DNA of 37,270 nt, from positions 1 to 37,270 of the forward strand of contig JAUYNO010000026.1 of assembly GCA_030696045.1 (NCBI GenBank). Direction: 5' to 3'. The notes beneath the pieces are model-generated. The model saw only the letters and a program-made list of their open reading frames with translations, searched no databases and was not told the DNA's origin. Positions 16,820 through 23,343 of this stretch are shown here, piece after piece. Positions within the stretch are counted from its first letter, which is position 1. Each line of letters begins with the position of its first letter. The position numbers and the translations under genes were made by a program. This DNA is from Stagnimonas sp. Its GTDB lineage: Bacteria; Pseudomonadota; Gammaproteobacteria; Nevskiales; Nevskiaceae.

Positions 16820-17911
16820 TCATGCAAAGACCAGGGCGCTGCGTTGCAGCAGCCAGTAGGCGGAGACAGCGCCGTACGCAGCGAGCGCCAGCGGCGCCCA
16901 GCGCTGCATCGGGCGCAATGCCCTGACCAGCAACAACAGCACGGCAACGAACAGCAGCTGCCCGGCCTCGACGCCAAGATTGAAGGCGGCCAGCGCCCAG
17001 ACGCGCGCGCCCTCGGGCAGGCCGGTCTCGGCCAGCGCACCGGCAAAGCCGAAGCCGTGCAGCAGGCCGAAGCCAAAGGCGATCAGGGCCGGACGGCGAT
17101 CCGCGATGCCGCGCGCTCCGGTCGCCAGCTCCACCGCCAACAGCAGGATCGAGGCGGCGATGCAGGCCTCGACCGCGCGCGCCGGCAGCTGCCAGCCGCA
17201 GAGCGCCGCGCCGGCGAGGGTGAGCGAATGGGCGAGCGTGAAGGCGGTCAGCGTCCAGGCCAGCACTCGCAGACGCTCGCCACGGCGATACCAGAGCGCG
17301 AACAAGCCGAGCACGAACAGCAGGTGGTCGATCCCGTCGAGGATGTGCTCGGCCCCGAGTTGAAGGTAGTGCGCCACCGGCGGTGGCGCGGCGGGCTCGC
17401 CGGGGGACCAGCTCGGCTGTGTGGTGGACAGCACCGCGTACTGCGGCTCGCCCACCAGGGGTTCCAGCAGCAGCACTGCGTCGGGAAGCTGGATGCTGAA
17501 GCCCTGCAGCGACAGCGCGCCGCGCAGGCCCTGCGGGCAGCGCAGGGTCCAGTGCATCACCAGGCCCTCGTGGGCCGGCTGGGTGCGGGGCTCGTCGAGG
17601 CCCGTGCAGTCGGCCGGCCAATGCGGCTGCAAGGGCAGCAGTTGGCCCTCGAAGTCCTCGGGCAGACGCAGATGGCTGTCCCAGGTCTGTGCGTCACGCT
17701 GCGTCAGACGCCATTGCGCGCTGCTCATGGCGTGGGCCTGGGCGAGCGTGGGAATCAGCGCAAAGGCCAGCCAGAGCAGCGCAGACCAGCTCCCTCCCCT
17801 GCTTGCGGGGGAGGGTTGGGGCGGGGGCGTTCGCGGCCGGCCAGCAGCGTCGCCCCCCTCCCAACCTCCCCCCGTAAACGGGGGGAGGAGCCAAAGCAAA
17901 AGACGCTTCAC
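16820..17911 (-). CDS. HupE/UreJ-family membrane protein, module copy A
   Basis: A 363-residue protein with a signal-peptide-like N-terminus, an extracytoplasmic domain (about 60-180) and a C-terminal membrane domain of about six helices. Family motifs are GAEHILDGIDHLLFVLGL (186-203), FTLAHSLTL around His228, LLHGFGFAG, and FNLGVEAGQLLF. HupE/UreJ relatives are nickel/cobalt permeases; this two-part form has no proven substrate. Oddly, residues about 8-41 are encoded by a palindromic repeat lying in the middle of the signal peptide: MKRLLLW before it and SALLWLAFALIPTLAQAHA after it would join into a normal signal. The GTG start overlaps the parvulin stop by 4 bp, and DUF3604 copy A follows after 4 bases. 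Confidence 0.88.
   Translation of the reverse strand: MKRLLLWLLPPFTGGGWEGGDAAGRPRTPPPQPSPASRGGSWSALLWLAFALIPTLAQAHAMSSAQWRLTQRDAQTWDSHLRLPEDFEGQLLPLQPHWPADCTGLDEPRTQPAHEGLVMHWTLRCPQGLRGALSLQGFSIQLPDAVLLLEPLVGEPQYAVLSTTQPSWSPGEPAAPPPVAHYLQLGAEHILDGIDHLLFVLGLFALWYRRGERLRVLAWTLTAFTLAHSLTLAGAALCGWQLPARAVEACIAASILLLAVELATGARGIADRRPALIAFGFGLLHGFGFAGALAETGLPEGARVWALAAFNLGVEAGQLLFVAVLLLLVRALRPMQRWAPLALAAYGAVSAYWLLQRSALVFA
17791..17890. repeat. Palindromic repeat, copy 3, inside the signal-peptide coding region of hupE copy A
   Basis: About 100 bp built of two inverted units: CCCTCCCC-TGCTTGCGGGGGAGGG on the left and CCTCCCCCCGTAAACGGGGG on the right. It lies wholly inside the hupE-like gene and keeps the frame open, adding roughly 34 Pro/Gly/Arg-rich residues. 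Copy 4 is placed similarly in the other hupE-like gene. Confidence 0.75.
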
Positions 17912-18699
17912 GGCTTGCCACCCATGGCAATGCCATAGCGCGCCTTCAGCCGATCCAGCGCCCGCTGGGTCTGCAGCTCGCGCTGATCGAGCAACCAGTC
18001 GCGCTGGGCGCGCTCGCGTACCGCCGGGTAATCCGGCGTCTGCAAGTGGCGCTCGCGAATGCGGACGAAGTGCAGGCCCAGGCTGGAGGCCAGCGGGCCC
18101 TGCCAGCTACCGACCGGCAGCTCGCCCAGCTGCGGTGCCAGCGCCTTGCCGAACTGGCGGTCGAGCTCGACGGCGCTCAGTGCCTCGATGTGCGTGCCGC
18201 CGGGATGCGGATCGCTGAGCGCGGCGAGATCGGCGTCCGGCTGCTGGCGCAGGGTCTCGGCCATCGCCGTGGCGTCGGCGCCGAGGCGGGCGTCGTGACG
18301 CCCGCGCGACAGGAACAGGTGATCGAAGCTCAGCCGGGCGACACCGCCGTAGCGGCCGGCGTGCGCGGCTATCCAGTCCCGCAGCTGGGCCTCGCTGGGC
18401 TCGGCGACGTCGGCGCCGACTTCCAGCAGCAGGCGCATCTTCTGCACCAGCCGGCGGCGGATGATGAGATCGCCCTCGCCCAGGCCGCGCGCGACGGCCT
18501 CGCGGTAGAGCACCTCGTCTTCCAGCCACTGGTTCGCGGCCTGCGGCGATTCGAGGCCGGCCGGCAGTCCGGGCAGGGACTGCGGGCGCGAGCGCAGGCC
18601 ATCGACCGCGAACAGCAGCCCGCCCAGGGCCAGGAACAGCAGCAGCGCATGGCGCCGCTGCAGGGCACTGAGAACGTCGAGGAACGTTTGCAGCTTCAT
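17908..18699 (-). CDS. PpiC-like parvulin peptidyl-prolyl isomerase, module copy A
   Basis: A 263-residue protein with one N-terminal membrane anchor (HALLLFLALGGLLFAVDGL, about 18-36). A helical SurA/PpiD-like segment follows, then a parvulin domain ending in the typical GSWQGPLASSLGLHFVRIRE. Parvulins catalyse prolyl isomerisation and chaperone exported proteins; the anchor places the domain in the periplasm. It is the first gene of an operon in which the stop overlaps the GTG of the hupE-like gene by 4 bp. A job in folding the exported DUF3604 partner or the HupE-like protein is inferred from the arrangement, which recurs in copy B. I chose the ATG at 18699; the frame upstream of it lacks coding character. 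Confidence 0.85.
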   Translation of the reverse strand: MKLQTFLDVLSALQRRHALLLFLALGGLLFAVDGLRSRPQSLPGLPAGLESPQAANQWLEDEVLYREAVARGLGEGDLIIRRRLVQKMRLLLEVGADVAEPSEAQLRDWIAAHAGRYGGVARLSFDHLFLSRGRHDARLGADATAMAETLRQQPDADLAALSDPHPGGTHIEALSAVELDRQFGKALAPQLGELPVGSWQGPLASSLGLHFVRIRERHLQTPDYPAVRERAQRDWLLDQRELQTQRALDRLKARYGIAMGGKP

Positions 18700-18793
18700 C
18701 AGAAGAGCACCGGCTCTTGAAGAAAGCGTAGCGAGCATGCCCAAGCGCAAGGAATAGGAGCGCAGCAACCGCAGCGCACTCCAGTGCGTGAGG

Positions 18794-18847
18794 GCGTTTG
18801 GCTTACTGGGGAGTGACATTGAGTCACTCCCCAGCCCGGCCAAACGC
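18794..18847. repeat. Nested perfect hairpin between the two modules
   Basis: Outer stem GCGTTTGGC (18794-18802) pairs with GCCAAACGC (18839-18847). Inner stem CTGGGGAGTGAC (18806-18817) pairs with GTCACTCCCCAG (18823-18834) around the loop ATTGA. All 21 pairs are perfect, with a small 3/4-base bulge. It lies 43 bp past the stop of DUF3604 copy B and about 95 bp before the parvulin copy A start, both on the minus strand. It may insulate the two units; no T-tract follows, so it is not a standard intrinsic terminator. Confidence 0.65.
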
Positions 18848-18889
18848 AGCACCGCATGACGCCGCGATTGGGCAGCGCAGTAGCTTTAT

Positions 18890-21139
18890 TCATGAGCCGG
18901 CGGGGCGGATGAAGATGGGGCTCGACCAGGCCCGGTGCTGCACATCGGCCAGGCACTGGTCGTCGAGCGGCGTGCGGGTGTCGCCATGGCAGGGCTTGAC
19001 CGCGATGCACTGGCCCTGCTCGTCGTACTCGCAGCGCAGCTGCGCGCCGTTGATGGTCGGCTCGGCACGCTGGACGGCGCGCGCGTAGTACAGGGCTTCG
19101 CCACCCAGTCCGGGATAGTCGGGATCGCTGAATTCGACGCTGCAGCCCTGGCCGGATTCGGCGCAGGCGAAGGTTTTCCAGGGGTCCTGGATCAGCGGCT
19201 TGAGCGGATCGTGCAGGTCCTTCTGGCGCTGGATGCGGACGATCTCGATGCGCTCGATCGGCGTGCGGACATCGCCGGGGTTGTAGCAGTCGCCGCCGCA
19301 GAGTTCCTGGATGCGTTGCGGGCCGATGGCGGCCTCGGTCCAGGCCGGGCAGCCGGGCTTCTGTTCGTAGGCGCCGAGCGCGCGCACCTTGAAGCGCGGC
19401 ACTTCCGCGCCGACCAGCTCCGAGCCCATGGGATGGCGCTGGCCGTCGCTGCCGAGCAGATCGAACCAGAGCAGCATGCGCGGGCCTGAGGTGCCATAGA
19501 CCTCCTTGCGTTGCAGCGCATTCCAGATCGAGTCACGGTCGCGGTGCGGCGCATGCACGGCCACCAGGCCGCCGGTGTAGAAGAACGAGGACTGCCGCTC
19601 GGTCTCGTTGACCTGCAGGAAATTGTAGGGCGAGCCTTCCAGGCTGAATTCGCGCGGCGTGGCCGGGTCGCCGGTGGGCTTGGCACGTTCGACGAAGCGC
19701 TGCTGAACCAGCGCGTTGAGCGCGCCGCGCGTCTCGGTCGCGCTGTGGCGACCGACCTGCTTGAAGCCGGTGCCGGCCTCGGCGGCGTGATTGTCGCTGG
19801 AGCCGATGAAGCCGAAGCGGAAGCGCAGCGGGCCGCCGTCCTCGTCCTTCTCGGTCGGGTTGCTGAGCGCCATGATGGCCTGCACCGAGCTGCCCTGGCG
19901 GTAGTTGAAGGCGGGCTGGAAGCAGTCCGTGCACTGGCCGCAATTGAGCCAGTCCTCGGGCTTCACATCGGCCACCGTCAGCTGGCCGGCGCGGCCGGCC
20001 TTGAGGTAGTTCCGCTTCACCGTCTCGACCTTGCTCTTGCACTCGGCGGAGTCCGGCTCGCCGCAGCGCGAGCGGATGATTTGGGCGGCGCGCTGGCAGC
20101 AGGGCAGGTAGTCGGGCGTCGCCTCGGGGCAGACCATGCCGCCATCGGCGTCGTAGGCCACCGCCTTCCAGTCGCGGTATTCCTCGCTGTTGCCGTGGCC
20201 GGAAAAAATCTCGATCAGCTTCTGGCGCTTGGGGTCGTGTTCCTTGCGGCTCAGCTGCTTCTCCCAGCTCGAACCCGGCGGCGTGTAGTAGCCCCAGGTG
20301 CTGCCGTGCGGAATCACCAGGGCCTCGCCGCCCCACTCGTCGAGCTTGCGGAACAGCGCCCCCGGCGTCTCGGCGGCCTCGATGCAGTTGGCCGGCAGCT
20401 CGCGGCTGTTGACGCCCTCGGCGCAGGCTGGAATCTCGACCAGCTCCTGGCGCTTGTCCTGCTGCAGGAACTGCTGGTCGCGGTGCTCGAAGTCGGCCAG
20501 ATAGGGCCCGAACAGCTTGTCCAGCGGCGGCTGCGGATCGTGCCGCATGGCCTTGAACGCCAGGCCGCCGGCGATGATCGGCCGCGCCGGCACGCGCTCC
20601 TCGGCGGTCTCCTTCAGGATCACGTTCTTGTGGCCGTAGTGGCTGTCGGGCGTGTTGCCCATCTGGGTCCACTCCCAGCCAAGGAAGGCGACCAGATCGG
20701 GATTGTCGGCCGGGCCGGCGGCCTGGTTACAGGCGCGCACCGTGTCCTTGATCATCGACCAGTGGCGCGGCGTCAGGCTCTCGCTGTGGTCGGTATGGCC
20801 GTAGAAATCCAGCGCCGAGCAATAGCGCGCGTAGTCGCAGGCATCGGCCGGCGGCCGCGCGCCGGGGCCGTGCATCAGCGGCAGCGCCCAGACGAAGGCA
20901 TCCATCGAGAATGTGGTGTGCACGTGCAGATCGCCGAACAGCACCTGGCCGTCGGCACCGCTGCCATCGGGCGCCGCGCGGTGCTGCTCGCCGCGCTGGC
21001 GCAGGCTGTCGGGGTCGACCCGCGCCGCGCTCAGCGCGCCGGCCGCTTCGGGCGCCACCTGGCGGTCCCACCAGCCGATGCCGCCCAGCGCGACGAGACC
21101 GACCAGCAGGCCGGTCAGGACTTTGTTTCTTGTTTTCAT
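18890..21139 (-). CDS. DUF3604 PHP-like exported protein, module copy B
   Basis: A 749-residue DUF3604 protein related to the one at 14518-16815. It has the same N-terminal metal-site pattern, GDLHVHTTFSMD with His72 and His74, then YGHTDHSES with His115 and Asp117-His118, and later SSDNHAAEAG. The N-terminus is a membrane anchor or uncleaved signal (KVLTGLLVGLVALGGIGWW) with no lipobox, unlike copy A. Cysteines are frequent in the second half (for example CTDCFQ, CGGDC). It is probably a metal-dependent hydrolase facing the periplasm; the substrate is unknown. The ATG at 21139 has GGAGGAGCC directly upstream. It is divergent from the parvulin copy B gene across 68 bp containing an operator-like palindrome. 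Confidence 0.9.
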   Translation of the reverse strand: MKTRNKVLTGLLVGLVALGGIGWWDRQVAPEAAGALSAARVDPDSLRQRGEQHRAAPDGSGADGQVLFGDLHVHTTFSMDAFVWALPLMHGPGARPPADACDYARYCSALDFYGHTDHSESLTPRHWSMIKDTVRACNQAAGPADNPDLVAFLGWEWTQMGNTPDSHYGHKNVILKETAEERVPARPIIAGGLAFKAMRHDPQPPLDKLFGPYLADFEHRDQQFLQQDKRQELVEIPACAEGVNSRELPANCIEAAETPGALFRKLDEWGGEALVIPHGSTWGYYTPPGSSWEKQLSRKEHDPKRQKLIEIFSGHGNSEEYRDWKAVAYDADGGMVCPEATPDYLPCCQRAAQIIRSRCGEPDSAECKSKVETVKRNYLKAGRAGQLTVADVKPEDWLNCGQCTDCFQPAFNYRQGSSVQAIMALSNPTEKDEDGGPLRFRFGFIGSSDNHAAEAGTGFKQVGRHSATETRGALNALVQQRFVERAKPTGDPATPREFSLEGSPYNFLQVNETERQSSFFYTGGLVAVHAPHRDRDSIWNALQRKEVYGTSGPRMLLWFDLLGSDGQRHPMGSELVGAEVPRFKVRALGAYEQKPGCPAWTEAAIGPQRIQELCGGDCYNPGDVRTPIERIEIVRIQRQKDLHDPLKPLIQDPWKTFACAESGQGCSVEFSDPDYPGLGGEALYYARAVQRAEPTINGAQLRCEYDEQGQCIAVKPCHGDTRTPLDDQCLADVQHRAWSSPIFIRPAGS

Positions 21140-21191
21140 GGCTCCTCCGCAGACATATCGCCGCAGACTTGCAGCCATTAAAGGTCGGTGG

Positions 21192-21206
21192 TTTACACTC
21201 TGTCAA
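21192..21206. promoter_or_regulatory. TTTACA-N3-TGTCAA operator between DUF3604 and parvulin copy B
   Basis: TTTACA-CTC-TGTCAA, matching the palindromes at 1537 and 8633 at 11 of 12 half-site positions. It lies in the 68-bp gap between the divergent DUF3604 (21139) and parvulin (21208) starts and ends one base before the parvulin ATG. No such site was found before module copy A. The regulatory role is inferred. Confidence 0.55.
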
Positions 21207-21207
21207 T

Positions 21208-22026
21208 ATGTTTCGATATTCGATTCCTTCGCGCCTGGCGCTGGCCTGGGCCTCGGTGCTGGCCGGCGGCCTGCTGGCGGCCGGTAGCCTGGTGTACGAG
21301 GGCCGGCCCGGACGACTGCCCGCCGACGCGGTGGCGGTGGTCGGCAGCCAGGGCATCGCCCGCGCCCAATGGCTGCGCGCGATGCAGGCGGTCGAGGGCG
21401 ATCTCGGCCGCGCGCTGAGCGCGCCCGAGCGCCGCGCCGTGCTCGACCGGCTGATCGACGAGGAGCTGCTGTTCCAGCACGCCCTGGCCAGCGGCCTGGC
21501 GCGCGACGACCCCGGCCTGCGCAAGACCCTGATCGCTGCCCTGGTCGAGGCCAGCACCGCCGGCGGCACGGTGGACGAAACCGCCGCCCGCGCCCTGTTC
21601 GCGGCCGACCCGGGCCGCTTTGCCGCCCAGCCGCGCCTGCGCGTGCGCGCGGTGCAGGCCCCCACCGATGCCGACCGCGCCGGCCTGCTCGCCGCCCTGC
21701 GCGACGGCCACCTCGCCAGCGGCTGGCGCCGGGTGGACCTGCCGGACCAGCCGCTGCCGCTGTCACAGCTGGCGCAGTACCTGGGCGGCAGCGCCACCGA
21801 GGCGCTGCGGCGCGCCGCCGTCGACGAACTGATCGGCCCCCTGGATGCTGGCGGCGTCTCGCTGTACCTGCTGCTGCGCGAGCGCCAGGCCGATGCGCCC
21901 GCCTACGAGGACGTGGCCGAAGCGGTGCGCGCCGAGTGGGCGCGGCGCGCGGCGGAGCAGGCGCTGGCGGAGCTGCTGCGGCGCCTGCGTGGGGAAGCGC
22001 GGATTCGGATTGGTGATGAGTTTTAG
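21208..22026 (+). CDS. Divergent PpiC-like parvulin, module copy B
   Basis: A 272-residue protein with an N-terminal membrane anchor (LALAWASVLAGGLLAAGSL, about 9-27). A SurA-N-like helical segment follows (RAQWLRAMQAVEGDLGRALS; LIDEELLFQHALASGL), then a weakly conserved parvulin-like domain with LIGPLDAGGVSLYLLLRERQ where copy A has the GSWQGP motif. The isomerase site therefore looks degenerate and it may act only as a chaperone. No ribosome site is seen before the ATG at 21208, which directly abuts the operator, so a leaderless message or a start further in is possible. The hupE-like gene overlaps its end by 11 bp. Synteny with copy A supports the assignment. Confidence 0.72.
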   Translation: MFRYSIPSRLALAWASVLAGGLLAAGSLVYEGRPGRLPADAVAVVGSQGIARAQWLRAMQAVEGDLGRALSAPERRAVLDRLIDEELLFQHALASGLARDDPGLRKTLIAALVEASTAGGTVDETAARALFAADPGRFAAQPRLRVRAVQAPTDADRAGLLAALRDGHLASGWRRVDLPDQPLPLSQLAQYLGGSATEALRRAAVDELIGPLDAGGVSLYLLLRERQADAPAYEDVAEAVRAEWARRAAEQALAELLRRLRGEARIRIGDEF

Positions 22027-23311
22027 CTGGCGAGCTGCTTGGGTGAGCGCGCTGAGGTCCTGGGCGCAGGGACTTGCTTGGCTTCCCCCTCCCCAACCCC
22101 TCCCCGCAAGGGGGAGGGGCTTGAACGCGGCGCGCCTTGAAAGCCCCTCCCCCTTGCGGGGAGGGGTTGGGGAGGGGGGCGCTCGCAAGCAAAGATCGCT
22201 GCTGACCGCACTTCTCCTGGCCGCCGCCACCACAACAGCGGACGCCCACAACCGCTCCGTCTCCTACTCCCACTGGACCGTCGCCGACGACGGCCTGAGC
22301 CTCCGCGTCGAGCTGCGCCTGCCGCGCGGCGAGCTAAACCGCGCCAGCATCGATCCCTACGCGCCGGCCACGGCCGACCTCCTCGCTTCGGAATTGCGCG
22401 CAGGCTTGGAGCCGCGGTCCGCCGACGGACCCTGCAGGAACGAGAGCAGCACGGCCGCGAACCAGGGTGAGGTCTGGCTGTTGCAGGGACGCTGGCGCTG
22501 CACGCAGCCGGTGCGCGCGCTGCGCAGCCGCTTCCTGCAGGACCGCATTCCCGGCCATCTGCAGATGACGCAGATCGACAGTGCCGCCGGCGCGCGCGGC
22601 CCCTACGCGCTAAGCGCCGGCCAGAACTCGCTGGCCCTGGACGCGGCGGCAGCGCCCCCCAGCCTGGGCCGCTACCTGGGCCTGGGCGCCGAGCACATCC
22701 TTGCCGGCTGGGATCACCTCGCCTTTCTGCTGGTGCTGGTGCTGGGCGCGGCCAGCCTGGGCCAGCTGGCCTGGCGGGTCAGCGGCTTCACGCTCGGCCA
22801 CAGCCTGACGCTGGCGCTCGCCACCCTGGGCGCCTTGCGACCGCCGGCGGCGATGGTGGAAGCCTTCATAGCCTTGACCATTGCCTGCACCGCCGCCGAG
22901 CGCCTGCTCGCCGGCCAGCCGCGCGCCGGCTTCCACGCCGCCACCATCACCGCCCTGCTGGCCCTGGTCGGCGCCGCCGCCGGCGTGCTGCCCTGGCTGC
23001 TGCTGCCGGCGGCCCTGCTGCTGAGCCTGGGCAGCGGCGCCGACGCCCGCCTGGACAGCCTGCGCAGCAGCCTGTTCGGACTGTTTCACGGCTTCGGCTT
23101 CGCCGGCGTGCTGGCGACGCTCAACCAGGACCAGCCGCTGCCGGCGCTGCCGCTGTTCGGCTTCAACCTCGGCGTCGAGCTGGGTCAGTTGCTGTTCGTG
23201 CTGCCGGTGTACTGGCTGGCCCGGCGCTGGCCCGCGCTGCGCGCGACACCGGCCCTGCCCGCCGCCGTGCTGGCGCTGGGCTGCGGCTGGTTCTTCATTC
23301 GGCTTACCTAA
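22016..23311 (+). CDS. HupE/UreJ-family membrane protein, module copy B
   Basis: About 431 residues if started at the ATG inside the parvulin stop region (22016). Mature-part motifs match copy A: LGLGAEHILAGWDHLAFLL, FTLGHSLTLALATLG, LFHGFGFAGVLATL and FNLGVELGQLLF. An extracytoplasmic domain is followed by about six membrane helices; metal permease activity is known for HupE/UreJ relatives but not shown for this form. The signal peptide core (SLLTALLLAAATTTADAH) comes only after about 55 residues, because a palindromic repeat (22083-22180) is encoded at about residues 23-55. The true start is therefore uncertain; no ATG lies between the repeat and the signal core. An MBL-fold gene follows after 32 bp. 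Confidence 0.82.
   Translation: MSFSWRAAWVSALRSWAQGLAWLPPPQPLPARGRGLNAARLESPSPLRGGVGEGGARKQRSLLTALLLAAATTTADAHNRSVSYSHWTVADDGLSLRVELRLPRGELNRASIDPYAPATADLLASELRAGLEPRSADGPCRNESSTAANQGEVWLLQGRWRCTQPVRALRSRFLQDRIPGHLQMTQIDSAAGARGPYALSAGQNSLALDAAAAPPSLGRYLGLGAEHILAGWDHLAFLLVLVLGAASLGQLAWRVSGFTLGHSLTLALATLGALRPPAAMVEAFIALTIACTAAERLLAGQPRAGFHAATITALLALVGAAAGVLPWLLLPAALLLSLGSGADARLDSLRSSLFGLFHGFGFAGVLATLNQDQPLPALPLFGFNLGVELGQLLFVLPVYWLARRWPALRATPALPAAVLALGCGWFFIRLT
22083..22180. repeat. Palindromic repeat, copy 4, in the 5' region of hupE copy B
   Basis: Two inverted units: CCCCTCCCCAACCCCTCCCC on the left and GGGGAGGGGTTGGGGAGGGG on the right, each with a CCCC-GCAAG-GGGG type tip. About 25 bp lies between them. 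It is located between the putative start and the signal-peptide core of the hupE-like gene, matching the position of copy 3 in the paralogue. Confidence 0.75.
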
Positions 23312-23343
23312 ACAACAACCACGCAATACCGAGGAGAAACAAA

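Noticed and set aside
14425..16926. Very long plus-strand open frame (833 codons) opposite DUF3604 copy A
   Set aside because: Alanine/arginine/glycine/valine-rich shadow of a real GC-rich gene on the other strand; no family motif and no ribosome site. The same reasoning removes frames at 190-1524, 5264-6997, 11572-13641, 19511-21181 and 27537-28967.
18794..18847. Possible integron attC site
   Set aside because: The hairpin is long and nested, but the outer stems (GCGTTTGGC / GCCAAACGC) do not fit the GTTRRRY / RYYYAAC core sites, and no integrase or cassette array is present.
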